A DNA stretch of 64,000 nt from Harmonia axyridis (taxonomy: Eukaryota > Arthropoda > Insecta > Coleoptera > Coccinellidae), in NCBI RefSeq assembly GCF_914767665.1, contig NC_059503.1, positions 61,584,352 through 61,648,351 of the forward strand, read 5' to 3'. A model generated the notes under the pieces. It was not told the origin of the DNA. It searched no databases and worked only from the letters and a program-made list of their open reading frames with translations. How positions within the stretch are numbered: position 1 is the stretch's first letter; every line of letters begins with the position of its first letter. The position numbers were made by a program, and so were the translations under genes. Below, piece by piece: positions 10,835 to 22,605 of the stretch.

Positions 10835-12690
10835 ATTACGAAAATAAAGATATTGCCTCATCTTTTCTGAATATTTTCTCTTTTATATTTCATAGAGTAC
10901 TGTTGTTGGACGAGAAATTAATATTTTGAATCGTAAAGCTCTTGAAGTTAATGTCAATTGATACACAGAACCAGAAGTTTATATAAAAATCATTAAATGG
11001 TTGAATGTATTGAAGAATTCAGTTATCATTTTTCGACCCATAAACAGAACCATCAATACAATGAAAAGACGTTCGTCACATTGATGAATTGTTTTCATTG
11101 AATCAAAGAAAAACTACCATTAAATCGATGAAAAGTTCATTATTACACTTTTCGGTTCAACAACTAACACTTGACGTCAATTTCAGAATCGTGTTATTAG
11201 TGACCAAGGATTCATAATATCAATGAATAGGGGTATACGTTGAGGAATGAATTTATATTATATATATTGAAGAAAAAGTACATTTTATATCGATGAAATT
11301 CCGATGATTGCTATTCTTTAATAATATGGATACATTTTTTTCAATGTACTGAAACCATTCAAAATGCTGTAATTTCACTCGAATAAAGATATCGCAATTA
11401 CTAAAAAAAAAGGAAATATTGAGAAAAGATGGGGCAACATCCTATGTGTTCGTAATCTTTCTCGTCTGTCAACGATTAACTCCACAAGGTATCCTGCATG
11501 AAAAACCACAATTGTTTGTTTGCCCCTGTAAATAACAAAAAATAAAGTAACTGAGGACGTGATTTAAACAGTTATGTAACGAGGAATCAAGCTACAAATC
11601 AAACTTAAATTGCTATAATAAGACAAAGATTCAAATGAAAAAACTACTTTGCTATTGTGTATAATTATGGGGTCGAAAAATTCTAAAAAAATTCTGACTT
11701 ATCTATACTATCTTTCTGAAATTCATCATGAACAATCCAGTGATAATTTCACATGTATAAACCAAATTTCAACCCAATCTGTTGTTACGGAAATATTTTT
11801 TTTTTTTTTCGATGTTTCACTTGAATTTTCTACGATTCCTGTGGCGCAAGCAACATGAAATTCCGCAAGAATATTCTATCATTTTACAACCAACTGAAGA
11901 GATATTTAATTGATTGTGTCAGAAATTTTGGAAATATGGGTAAAATAAGATTTCCTATACATAGCCATTGAGTGGATTTTTTTCTTTATACTCACAGGGA
12001 ACACCACCAACAACAACAACAATTTTAATGAGGTTTTCCAATAATCTTTTAACAATAACCTACACTGTAGAATTCCAATATTTTTGATTTGCGAAAAAAA
12101 AAATAGTTTTTGTAACTTGTCGTTTTTCGTACAAGAATCAAGTTATGGTGTCCCCACAAAGCACTAATGTGATTTCAAATATTCGTAAAAAATCCTACAA
12201 AAACTCATTATTAAAGAGGCCAAACGCAAGTTTTGTGAAAATTCATAAAAAGACTCCTAAAAAACTTCCTTTCGATGAAAGTTGGACCTAGTGGGATATT
12301 CCTAACTCCTACTAATCCTTCAAGATTTCAGTTGATTATAGAAACTATGAAACTATCGAAAAATTGAAAATTTATAAGAAAAGAAACTAGAATGAGTGAC
12401 AAACACAAAAATTAATTACAAACAATGTGAGAAACATGTATCATGAATAAATGAACTAATATTCCTTGAAATATGAGAAAAAACCTTTAGCATAACAAGG
12501 AGTCACACTGTCACATCGTTATCCCAGGAGTAAGCCACGTTTATGCAAGGAAAACAAACACTGGTTTGCGGTCTGGAGTTCAGTGAAATAAGATTTGCAC
12601 AAATAAGTAACCACTCAAAAGCCTGGATTCTATACTTATCTGAGGATGATCATGTAGGTATCGAAGGAATTCCTTTCTTGTACTTAATAG
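10835..12690. other. AT-rich DNA with degenerate repeat motifs
   Basis: No coding domain recognised. About 11750-11870 contains AAATTTCAACCCAATCTGTT then GTTACGGAAATATTTT and TTTCTACGATTCCTG, which recur near 40770-41180 and 44520-44640. Confidence 0.45.
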
Positions 12691-12694
12691 TCAG

Positions 12695-13330
12695 ATCAGA
12701 TTCGCCAGAAGAACTTCTCTTGTGAAACTCCCTACGAAGATCTTGAGTTTATGACGTAAAATATTGCTAGGTATAGCCAAATTCGAAATCTCTATCTTTT
12801 GTCCAACATTATTTGATTTGATAATTTTATTGCTATCATCCACATACATATATAAATTTTGAAAGTTCATATTACTATCTGGTAAGTCACTGAAATAGAT
12901 CACAAATAGTACAGGTCCCAGAATGCTACCCTGAGGAACTCCATCTCGTGATGCCTCCTTGCACGACTTAATCACTTCTGCTTCAACGTCCAAAGCAACT
13001 CGTTGTCTACGATTTTCTAAATAACTCTTGATCAGCAGCAGTTCCATAGCTTTCTAATTTACTCAAGAGAATTTCGTGCTCAACGCAATCAAAGCCTTTG
13101 GTTAGGTCAAGAAAAGGCCCACCTGTTGTTTCACCCTTTTCAAAACCCCCACAATGCTCTCAACAAGTTCAAACATAGCTGTATCCGTGATTCTGTTTTT
13201 GATGAATCCATGTTGGGATATGTTGAAAATCCCAAATTGATTAAAGAACTTTACCTTTGCATCTGCTTAAAATTTTTCAAAGTGATGACAAATGATTGAT
13301 AGGTCTATTATTTTTTATTTCTTCGTGGTT
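12695..13330 (-). pseudogene. Non-LTR reverse-transcriptase fragment
   Basis: The reverse strand reads GGPFLDLTKGFDCVEHEILL (motif with the first catalytic aspartate), then KSYLENRRQRV, DGVPQGSILGPVLFVIYFSD and YVDDSNKI, which is the catalytic xxDD box as YVDD. The order is that of a Jockey or CR1-group RT. The first motif is in a different frame from the rest, so there is a frameshift near 13050. The N-terminal endonuclease and the C-terminus are missing. It differs from the other RT fragments here, so it is a separate family. Confidence 0.75.
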
Positions 13331-13519
13331 GCCTCTTTTTAATGAAGAAAAATACACTCTCTAAAAGATCGGTTGATGATATAGCATTAGAATAATGGTT
13401 TATTGCCTTTTTTGACACGATCTAATTTGGATCGATGCAAAATGTTAGTTCAAAATTACTAGTCTCGAATGCCGGTGCGAATATTTTCGAAAAAATATTA
13501 CTCTTCTCCAACCCAATAA

Positions 13520-14195
13520 CACAAATGGAATACTTCAAGAAATGGAGATCTACTTCGGAGGAACTACAGTAAAGAAAGAGAAAGCAGAAAACGTCAAAAT
13601 AGAAAACCAGACGAAAGAATGGAAAAAGGAAGCAAAATATTTGGGAGTAATGAATTTAAACAAACAGATAGAAGAAAACAGAAAAAAGACAAGGCTATTG
13701 CACGGCACACTGTACCCGTTGCTCAACCCTAAAAGTAAACTTTCTATAGAAAACAAACTGAAGATAATCAAAATAGTGCTAATACCAAGAATTACGTATG
13801 CAGGAGTAGCCTGGTATGATACGAAAGACAATAAAAATGAACAGTTGCAAAATACGCTAAATTCAGTAATAAGAACAGCGGTTGACGCCTCATTGTATAT
13901 AATTAACCAATAAATCAGAGAAGAACTGAAAATTGAAACTATCGAAGAAATGGTCAATAAACAAAGAAAGAAGACAATAGAGATGCTGAAAGAGCAGGAG
14001 AATAAGGAATTAAAAAAGATAATACAAATCAAAATAAGAAAGACAGATAAGAAGAAATACCTCTTTCAAAGAACTAAATAGAAGACAAAAGTGACATGAA
14101 GTAGGGAGGAAAGCCTTCCGATCAGACAACAGCAGAAAATAGGAGAAATGAAATAAGAGGCGAAGGGAATGTAACTGTAATCAACCCAACTGATT
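13520..14195 (+). pseudogene. Jockey-type retrotransposon 3' end (family E, copy 1)
   Basis: Carries the region downstream of the RT domain, from MEYFKKWR to the 3' end: EWKKEAKYLGV, TLYPLLNPKSKLSIENKLK, LIPRITYAGVAW. It is the tail of ORF2 of a Jockey-group non-LTR element. A roughly 30-bp deletion near 13540 removes residues present in copy 2 at 15779-15815. A CAA-to-TAA change stops the frame at 13911-13913 where copy 2 reads NQQIREELKI; the frame then continues to about 14080. The 3' end resembles that of copy 2. 5' truncated. Confidence 0.8.
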
Positions 14196-14229
14196 TTTCA
14201 GCTCAGAACTCTCTGCAGAAATGTATGGG

Positions 14230-14700
14230 ATATCTTGAGAACACACAGATCTCCACCCCCCTAAACAGTACCATAGCTACGCCACTGTATTGTCGGCAAA
14301 TCAATCGCACGTTCGCGCATAATGGCAACCGATACGCGATGCGACCGCGATCCCACACAACGCGGTCCGGTCGCGCCGTAAACAACGCTACGGTCGGTAG
14401 AGGGCAGCACAAGAACTACCCAGGTCGCGTCGGACGGACGACAGCTGAGGCAGGGACCACCCCGACATCTCGTTACCGCGCCGGCCGTTGCAGCCTCGGT
14501 CCGAAATGCGCTTCACGACGGCCTCCTAGTATCGGCGGGAATAAATCATCGAATAAAGCTGGACGGACGACGAAAACGTCGAAGGACTGTGGGAGGCGGA
14601 GAGGGTTCAGGGACGAAACGGTCATAAACGTTGATAGGGACGTTCTTCTTCTTCTTCTTTCGTTTTTGGGCACCGCGGTGGCGACAATGCGGCGTTATTA
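14230..14700. other. GC-rich unique island
   Basis: CpG-rich compared with the AT-rich surroundings, with many CGCG, GGACGG and CGACG words and no internal repeat. A plus-strand open frame crosses it (14225-14890) but has Arg/Ser/Thr-rich composition typical of chance frames in GC-rich DNA and runs into a mariner remnant. It might be a promoter or 5' exon region of a host gene or a conserved noncoding block. Confidence 0.35.
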
Positions 14701-14859
14701 TACATCATATTATGTTCGATCGATGATCTACATTATTTTAGTGGCAATACTTGGATTCAAATGTGTCAGACTCCGAATGAAACCCCACCATCTCCATTTC
14801 CTTACCTTCCTGTATTATAGTTACATTAATATTCGGTTTCAGTGTTATAACGTCTGTTT

Positions 14860-15115
14860 CAATTGTTGTTGTCCATGGTTTGAAGGTTGAGAATCTCAAA
14901 CTATGTTGACATTTCTGTTCAGTAAGGTTTGGTATTTCTTTATGAATCGTTTAACGCCAGAACCACACTTTCCAAATGTGGAAATTTACTTTGAAAGAAA
15001 TAAATCTGTTCACTTCGTTCATTTTACGGTCAATATGAGCAGAAAATGAGCAAGCAACTCGTGCAGTTATTGATACCACACATTTCAGTGTTTTGATTCA
15101 AAACCATCAACAATA
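14860..15115 (+). pseudogene. Mariner 5' fragment (family A, copy 2)
   Basis: Matches the 5' part of the element at 1800-2030: untranslated leader with AAACTRTGT..., then ATG at 14942 (MNRLTPEPHFPNVEIYFERN...) and a stretch ending in AAGCAACTCGTGCAGTTATTG. Only the N-terminal transposase region survives; the catalytic domain is gone. The Jockey-type copy at 15121 abuts its end. Confidence 0.7.
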
Positions 15116-15120
15116 ACTCA

Positions 15121-16975
15121 GATCTTCTTTTTGTTTGAGGTCGGGAATTTACATTCCCTACGCCTCTGATTTCATTTCTCCTATTGTCTGCTGTTGTCTG
15201 ATCGGAAGGCTTTCCTCCCTACTTCACGTCACTTTTTTCTTCTTTTTGTTTCTTTGAATGAGGTATTTCCTCTAATCTGTCTTTCTTACTTTAATTTGTA
15301 TTATCCTTCTTTATTCCTCATTCTCGTGCTATTTCAGCGTCTCTATTGTGTTCTTTCTTTGTTTATTGACTATTTCTTCAATAGTTTCAATTTTCAGTTC
15401 TTCTCTGATTTGTTGGTTAGTTATATACCATGGGGCTTCAACCGTTGTTGTTATTACTGAATTTAGCGTACTTTGCAACTGTTCATTATTATTGTCTTTC
15501 GTATTGTCCCAGGTAACTCCTGCATACGTAATGCTTGGTATTAGCACTGTTTTTATTATCTTCAGCTTGTTGTCTAAAGAAAGTTTACTTCTAGGGTTGA
15601 GCAATTGGTACAGTCTGCCGTGCAATTGCCTTGTCTTTTTTCTGTTTTCTTTTATCTGCTTGTTAAAATTCATTATTTCGTCCAGTATTACTCCCAGATA
15701 TTTTGCCTCCTTTTTCCATTCTATCGTCTGGTTTTCTATTTCGACGTTTCCTGATTTCGCTTTTTTTACTGTTGTTCCTTCGAAGTAGATTGCAACTGTT
15801 TTCGATGTGTTCACTTCGAATCTCCATTTCTTGAAGTATTCCATCAGTTTATCTAGGTCTATCTGTAACTGCCTAGTGAGTTTTCTGTATTCTACTGTGA
15901 TAGTATATGCAGTGTCATCTGCAAACTGGGCTATCTTTTTCTATTCATTTTCGGTATATATGCCATGAATAAGTTGAACAGCAGCGGTTCTATCACCGAT
16001 CCTTGGGGAACTCCGGCTTCTATTTCTCTGATCGTTGACCTGGTACTATCGATATTCACCCTAAATTTTCTATTTGCCATGTACGATTGTATCAATCTCG
16101 TAAGTTTGATTGGAAATTTCATCAACTTCATTATGTATATCAGACCCCGATGCCACATTTTATCAAAAGCCATTTCTATATCCAAGAATATTGAGAGGTT
16201 CATTTCTTCCTTAATATTTTCAGTAAGTCATATCAGTTGATGAATCGTTGAACGCTCTTTACGAAACCCAAACTGGTGATCTGGAATTATTTTCTTTTCT
16301 TCTACGAAATCGGTCAGTCTTCTGTGGATTAATTTCTCTGCCACTTTATTAATTGCCGATAATAGGCTTATGGCTCGATAATTCGTTGGGTCTGTTTTGT
16401 CTTTTCCTTTCTTCCAAATTAATATTGTATCCGCCCTTTTTCCATTTGTTTGGATAATATCCTGCTTTTAGTATGAATCTGGCTATTTCAACGATTCAAT
16501 CTGCTTTTCTAATTTTAATGTTTTGATAACTTCTTCAATTTCTTCTGCAGTCACTTTTGTTGAATCTTCTTCCATTTCATTGTGATCTTCGTCTCTTATA
16601 TTTCCGTGTATTTCGACTGATTGGTTGAACTGGTCGTCGTTGATTTTTGGATTCGACTTAAATTGACGTCCAGTGATTCTGCCTTTTCTTCATTTATAAC
16701 AGCTACTTGATTTTCCTCCTTCAGTTTTGGTATCTTCACTTTCGTTTATCTTCTAGTTAGTGCTACCGTCATTTTCCACAGTGATTGGTCTTCCGTATCT
16801 AGTTATTCTAGCTTCTTATCCCGTTCTACGTTGAACACTTGTCTATATCTGTTTTTCACTTCGTTGGTCAATTTATTCAGTATAATTTTGTCACCGGGGT
16901 TTAATGTGCATCTATACTGTTTCTTCGCCTTTTTCTTTTCCTCTAACAATATACCACGTCTGAAGGCATTTTGTG
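15121..16975 (-). pseudogene. Jockey-type retrotransposon ORF2 (family E, copy 2)
   Basis: The longest copy of this family here. Read on the reverse strand, it begins in the linker before the RT domain (about 16975-16500), passes a degraded RT with HQFGFRKE-like sequence near 16270, FLDIEMAFDKMWHRGLIY, then AGVPQGSVIEPLLFNLFMAY (15931-16203), the catalytic box QFADDTAYTI (about 15903-15933) and the C-terminal region EYFKKWRFEVNTSKTVAIYF to NTIETLK (15329-15844). Frameshifts and stops, especially before 16203, mean it is inactive. GP to EP in the GVPQGSVIGP motif is a further change. The endonuclease and ORF1 are missing. The 3' end is at about 15121. Confidence 0.85.
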
Positions 16976-17179
16976 AGATTTAACGACTAGTAGTGAAATC
17001 TTAGTGTTTGAACGTAGTTTTTCCACATGCCCTCAATAAGTTGTTTTTTTCATATTGCAATATTTCACACATTTATAACGAACTGCTGACAGTAGCAAAG
17101 TCGAAACACACCATATCGATGATTGCTGATGTAAAACTGTTTTTACGAGTTCCGACTATGCCGTATCGTCAAAAAAAAA

Positions 17180-17545
17180 TGCGACCCCTCCTCCGCACCC
17201 CCGGGCCTCGAATTTCATCCGGGGTCGATTCCTTTTATTCCGGCAGGACGCACACAAACGACCCGCCGTTTCCTCCGTAACGCGCGCCGTTCCGCGCGTC
17301 CCGTATCGCTTTGCCAAATTGCTTGTCCGTCTCTCCTCTCATTGTGCGTCCGTTTCCCTTCTACTCCTTTATTGTGTATCTTGACCCTAAATTTGACAAA
17401 TACGAGAGGAACACACAAACAACACGAACATATCGGCCGTAGCGCCGCTGGGGCGGAAACGGAACGCTAAAAGTGCCGGCGAGGGTTCGGCTGACGGGCA
17501 TTCGCAAATTAGAATCACTTCTTCTTCTTCTTCTTCTTCTTCTTT
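17180..17545. other. GC-rich island with a TTC microsatellite
   Basis: Unique GC-rich block with many CGCG and CCG words, followed by (TTC)n at 17516-17543. No protein family is recognised. The glutamate run of the reverse frame (17387-17659) is the microsatellite translated. Confidence 0.4.
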
Positions 17546-17589
17546 AGTTGGAATTATTTTCTTTTTCGGTACGAGCGATTTTGAGTAAC

Positions 17590-17770
17590 GTTTGCGTTCT
17601 TTTAAATAAGTGGTCAAGAGTGCTGTGGAGAAATTAGAGTTGATTTTCTGTGATGACATGTTAACAAATGTTAGTAATATGGTACAAGCTAAGCGCTACT
17701 TGTAATCACAGAAAATCAACTCTGATTTTTCCACATCACCCTTGACCACGAATTTAAATGAGCACTCTGT
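17590..17770. mobile_element. Small foldback (MITE-like) element
   Basis: Arms of about 60 bp (17595-17658 and 17703-17765) are inverted copies: TTTAAATAAGTGGTCAAGAG pairs with CTTGACCACGAATTTAAA, and AGAGTTGATTTTCTGTGAT with ATCACAGAAAATCAACTCT. The loop is about 45 nt. No coding capacity. Confidence 0.75.
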
Positions 17771-17771
17771 A

Positions 17772-18272
17772 TTTGTAAATTGCAAGGAATTTATCTATAG
17801 GGTGTAACATGAGTGGTTGGCCTATAAGTGAATGCATGCAGACTTTTCAGAAAAGTAGCTTGTTGTACAGGGTGGGGAAATAAGCGAGGTAAGCGGCTAT
17901 ATCTCAGGATCCACTCATCGTAGAGACTTGCGGTAAAAAATTTTACCACCCAAGTGTACAAGAAAACACACTGGAAATTGTATTGAAGTTCATACCTCTT
18001 ACCGTTAGGGGGCGTAATAGCTACCGTCAAGTAGAAAAATGAATTTTACTCGAAAATGTTTCATATGAAGTTGAAGAAAAAATATCATCACTGTAATCCT
18101 TGGAAAATTCTCTATCTTTTTAAAATGTCACTTTCGATTTTACGAAATAAGGGTAGGTGAAAGGGAGAAATCTGACTGTTTGAAATGCCTGTAACTGCAG
18201 TTTGGCTTAACATTTTTGAGCGAATTAGATCTCGCCTGAAAGATAATATCTTGTTGATTGAGGACAAAAAAT
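17772..18272. other. Noncoding DNA with GGGTG and GGGGGCG motifs
   Basis: Contains TATAGGGTGTAACATG and GTACAGGGTGGGG, motifs frequent in insect dispersed repeats, and GTTAGGGGGCGTAAT, similar to the GGGGGCGCTA of the hairpin element that follows. It may be part of the same repeat complex. No gene is seen. Confidence 0.4.
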
Positions 18273-18274
18273 AC

Positions 18275-18700
18275 TCATGATAAATGTGTTTTTGCTGGTT
18301 TCGATAGGGGGCGCTAAGTCAGAAATTCATTGTTTTGTTCATTTACTCCGAAATTTCAAATGTAATGGTAGGATTTTCTTAACAGAAACAGAAATTCCAT
18401 CAGATTTGCATGAAAAACCCTGAATTTCGCAAAGCGATAGTTTCAGGCGTTCTGAAGTTATGGCCGAAAGAAGATATTCTTTCTTTTCTAAATTGTGTCG
18501 TCTTTCGGCCATAACTCCAGAACGCCTGAAGCTATCATTTTGCAACCTTTTGGTGTTTTCATACAATTTTTATGGAATTTCTGTTTCTGTTAAGAAAATC
18601 CTATCATTACATTTGAAATTTCGGAGTGAAATGAACAAAACAATGAACATCTGACTTAGCGCCCCCTATCTAGAACAGCAAAAACAAATTTATCATGATA
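18275..18700. mobile_element. Long-hairpin MITE-like element
   Basis: A 426-bp near-palindrome: left arm 18275-18475, loop about 18476-18511, right arm 18512-18700. Paired blocks include CATGATAAA/TTTATCATG, TAGGGGGCGCTAAGTCAGA/TCTGACTTAGCGCCCCCTA, AGAAACAGAAATTCCAT/ATGGAATTTCTGTTTCT and TTATGGCCGAAAG/CTTTCGGCCATAA. Arms agree at most positions. No coding capacity. Confidence 0.85.
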
Positions 18701-18704
18701 TAAT

Positions 18705-21480
18705 TACTATAATTACTAACATAATTGACCAGACATCAAATCGTATCAATTTTGGAAAATTTCGAAATTTCTCCTTAAGAAAAACTGTGGGTCTGAGGCT
18801 GAAATTGTAAGGCGCAATTTATAAAAACATCCTCCAATAATTAATCAATGCAAATGACTTCGACTAGTCTGGTCTATTAAAAGAGGCTGGGAACAAGAAT
18901 ATCATGATGATGAAATAAGAAAAATCATATGTTTGGTCATTTACACTTTTTTGGTGCACCCTGTGAATATCCAAACAGATTGTAGCTCTAATGGAACCTA
19001 ATGATATTATGGCGAAAAATAATTCGAACAGTTTAGCAATGAACTATAATGAAGCGAAACGACAATAGTAGAATACCCTGTAGATATATCTATTTTCATA
19101 TACAATAACAGTTAATCAAATATTGTTGAGAATTATTATAATAATGATTAGTTAATCATTGTAAGAAGTATTGTTCTTCAAATAACGAATGTAAGAATTA
19201 GGTAAAAGTGTGAGAATAGCTTCAGCTGAACTTTCGCCTTATAAGGGCGGCTATTATTATATGAATCTTTTAAAATAAATTAATTCCTGGACTCATTACA
19301 AATATTTCGAATAGGAATTGAAAACTTAGATCCAATAAATAGATTCGGGCAAAAAAAAACGAAGATTAGACTTTTTGTATGTCTTTTCTTTCCATATTCT
19401 TTAGACAAGAAAAAAGATGCTCTCGGAACCCTCTGTTTTTTTGATATATGTCATCAATTTAGAGGTTGATTTTTTTTAGTTGAATCAGTAAAAAATATCG
19501 AAAAACAAATTTTTGACGAATCATCACAGATCGCTCCGAGACCTGTAAAATTGTTCGTAAACCCTCTTTTATTTATTGCCGTAGTATACAAATCTGCAAT
19601 TAAATGCAGGGGTTTTATTTTGAAATTCCAAAGTTGACCCCCATATCATATTCGGATGAAATTCGAAACAAATCTGTCCTTTGTTCTGGTTCAGAGAGAA
19701 ACAGATCATAAAAACGTTATTAGTTCTTCCTGCGTAGAGCCTAAAAAGCTGAATTTTGGAATAACTCTCTTTATTGATTATCTTCATTGAAACACAAATT
19801 ACTAGTAGAATCTAACTGATAGAAATTTCAAAAATTTCCAATAGTAAATGAAAAATATCAGGATTTAATTACCTTCTTTCTAAATCAATTGAAAATGTCC
19901 TGCATTAGTCGTACAACTAATTAACAAAATTGTACCTAACTTCTGAATACCCTTAACACAATTTGATACTGGAAAATTGCGAGTTGGTAGGACCACAATA
20001 TTTTCGGATATTCCTTTAATTGCTGTTCTTCTGCCGACAATGCGTTCAAAGAGTCGAGAACATTTAATCTGTTTATTTAGCTAACCGTGTCCTTTGGGGG
20101 TATCCGAGAGGAGTGTTATTTACCTGCTCAAGTAGGGACTTGACCAACAAAAGGTTCTAATACGATGAGTATTTATCCCTTATTGTGTGGATTGCACAAA
20201 AAGGAAATAGCGTTAAATTGATATATCAGCTTGTAGGCTCCTGTAGGTTCTGTATTTCGGTAGGAACAATGACAAGAGACGGAACCTTTTGGTTTATTAT
20301 CTTCCATAGGTAACCATTGTAATCCATCACACTTTTTCAAATCCACATAGTATTAATTCGTTATGAGTACAATCAAAACATAAATATAAAACATTATACA
20401 AAAATATCATCCTAAAATAGTACATTGTGTATCTAGTAGTCAGAGCAATACTTTTCTCGACGACAGTGAGAATTGTTGGTCGAAGAACAAACGTTGAAAT
20501 TTCGCACTGTGCTTGTACCACAAAGAACAAATACTATTTTTCTGGAATATCATCATAAAAGAAGGATTTTCTATTTAATTGACGATTTTCGATAACAATA
20601 TTATTTCTCTTGAAATCGTCTCTTTGACAATCGATTAGTTTATCAATTTTACAAAAGACAGATTATCATTATAGGTACTTATTCCGGTTTGAAATCTACT
20701 AATTCAAATCGGAAAAATGGAGAAGGAAAAAAGGGTTTTCTTTGACCTCGGGAATATTCGATTGAAATAAATTTATGTACAAGACAAAGACTCGCCCTGT
20801 ATATTAAACGATTCATAGGGGTTTCATAAAACTTTGATTGAACGATACACTCCTTGATTGTTTGAACTTCGAGGAAGTTTAAAAAATGAACTGAAATTGA
20901 ACACAGAAATTATTTGATCGAGCAAATCACCAAGATAAAAGTTTACGAAACTCACCATTAAAATATTATAATTGATTGTGTTATGAAATGAAAACACCTT
21001 TTTATATTTATTTGGAATGATAGGATGGAAATGGTGAAGAGAAATCTTTTCACCAATATTTTGCAATCCTTTGATGAATAAACTTTCAATTCTAGAGGAT
21101 TGAAAATAAAAATTGCTCCTGAAACATCAAGGAGCCGCCCAAAAACGGAATTAAGGTCGGCAAAGTTTGTCAAAGAGAACGCCGACAAGCCTGATGAGTG
21201 CATGAGTTTTAGCGTCAACAATTCGCAAAAGAGTACTATGAGGTTTACGCGTACGAGATATTTATGAGTATAATGCATAATGCGGTATCTTTGATTCTTT
21301 GATGCTTTTTTATGTTAAATTTCAATGCTTTCCTTACTGGTGTTTCAGACTCGATTACATTCTCATTCAGTATTTTGGATTTCTACACATGGGATTTTTG
21401 TTGATCCAACTTGAAATGCCGCCCCTGAATTATGGCGCCTTAGTCGACCGTCTACACTAGATCATAAAAAAAATGTTCAC
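18705..21480. other. AT-rich DNA, no gene seen
   Basis: No recognisable domain or RNA gene. Contains copy 2 of the dispersed repeat (20700-20805) and a more complex unique block at about 21110-21290. Short reading frames such as 20958-21278 on the reverse strand have no known motif. Confidence 0.5.
20700..20805. repeat. Dispersed repeat, copy 2 (partner at 660-765)
   Basis: Same order of blocks as at 660-765, ending in GACTCGCCCTGTATA. Confidence 0.5.
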
Positions 21481-21484
21481 ATAT

Positions 21485-22605
21485 ACAGATATTAGCACTA
21501 TTTTTATTATCTTCAGCTTGTTTCTGAAGAAGTTGCACTTTTTGAGTTGATCAGCGGGTAGAGTTTCCTGTGCAATTGCCTAGCCTTTTTTCTGTTTTCT
21601 TCCATCTGTCTGCTAAAGTTCATTATTTCGTCTAGAATTACTCCCAGTGGTTTTGCTTCCCTTTTCCTTTCTATCGTCTTATTTTCGATTTTGACGTTTC
21701 TTTTCTCTTTCTTTATTGTTGTTCGTCCGAAGTAAATTGCATCTGATTTCGTCGTATTCACTTTGAATCACCATTTCTTGAAGTATTCCATCAGTTTATC
21801 TAAGTCTATCAGTAACTGCCTAGTAATTGTTTTCTGCATTTCACTGTGATATTATAAGGCAGTGTCATCTGAAAACTGGGCTATCTTGCATCTATTCGTT
21901 TTTGTATGTCTGCCATGTATAAGTTGAACAGCAGCGGCCCTATCACCGATCCTTGGGGAACTCCGGCTTCAATCTCTCTAATCGTCGACCTGGTATTATC
22001 AATATTCACTCTAAATTCTCTATTTGCCAGGGACCCTATTCTCGACAAGTGATCTTTCAAAACGTATATTTTCTTTCAATGCTGGGACCGTATTCTCGAC
22101 AAGTGATCTTTCAAAACGTATACGTTCTTTCAATGCTCGGAGCATATCCAAGAATATTGCACTAGTATATTTAGACAGGTTTATTTGCTCCTTAATTAGT
22201 TACGACGTTAATCGTACCAGTTGGTGGATTGTTGAATGCTCTTTGCGGAACCCAAGCTGATAATCTGGTATTATTTTCTTTTCTTCTACGAAATCTGTTA
22301 GTTTTCTGTGAATTTGTCAAATACTTTACTAATTGCCGATAATAGGCTTATGGGTCGATAATTCGTTTGGTCTTTTCTGTTTTTTTTTTTTTCAAATTGA
22401 GATTGGATCCACCGTTTTCCATTTGTTTAGATAATATCCTGTTTTTAGTATGAATCTGGATATTTCAATGATTTCATCTCGAGTTTCTCCTGGTAACATT
22501 TTAATTGCTTGATTTTGTATTCCATCTATTCAGGGTGCTTTTCTATTTTTCAATGTTTTGATAATTTCTTCTTTATTCACTTCTTTTGGATCTTCTTCCA
22601 ATTTT
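21485..22605 (-). pseudogene. Jockey-type retrotransposon fragment (family E, copy 3)
   Basis: Reverse strand carries the family E RT and post-RT regions: AGVPQGSVIGPLLF is encoded near 21940-21985, the catalytic box is altered to FSDDTA (about 21860-21885), and the post-RT region (21513-21761) has IERKREAKPLGVILDEIMNF. The last part of ORF2 downstream of LKIIK is absent. Between RT blocks about 110 bp have been replaced by a 54-bp tandem repeat (22030-22137). Heavy frameshifting between 22140 and 22600. Confidence 0.75.
22030..22137. repeat. Two-copy 54-bp tandem repeat inside copy E3
   Basis: Units start with GGGACCCTATTCTCGACAAG (22030) and GGGACCGTATTCTCGACAAG (22084), and share ATCTTTCAAAACGTATA. 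They sit where the RT coding sequence between FRVNIDSTRS and FLDIEKAFD should be, so they are foreign to the element. Confidence 0.85.

Noticed and set aside
14225..14890. 221-residue frame
   Set aside because: Runs from a GC-rich island into a mariner leader, has no domain and changes composition midway.
15348..15788. 146-residue plus-strand frame
   Set aside because: It is the antisense shadow of the Jockey-type ORF2 tail on the reverse strand.
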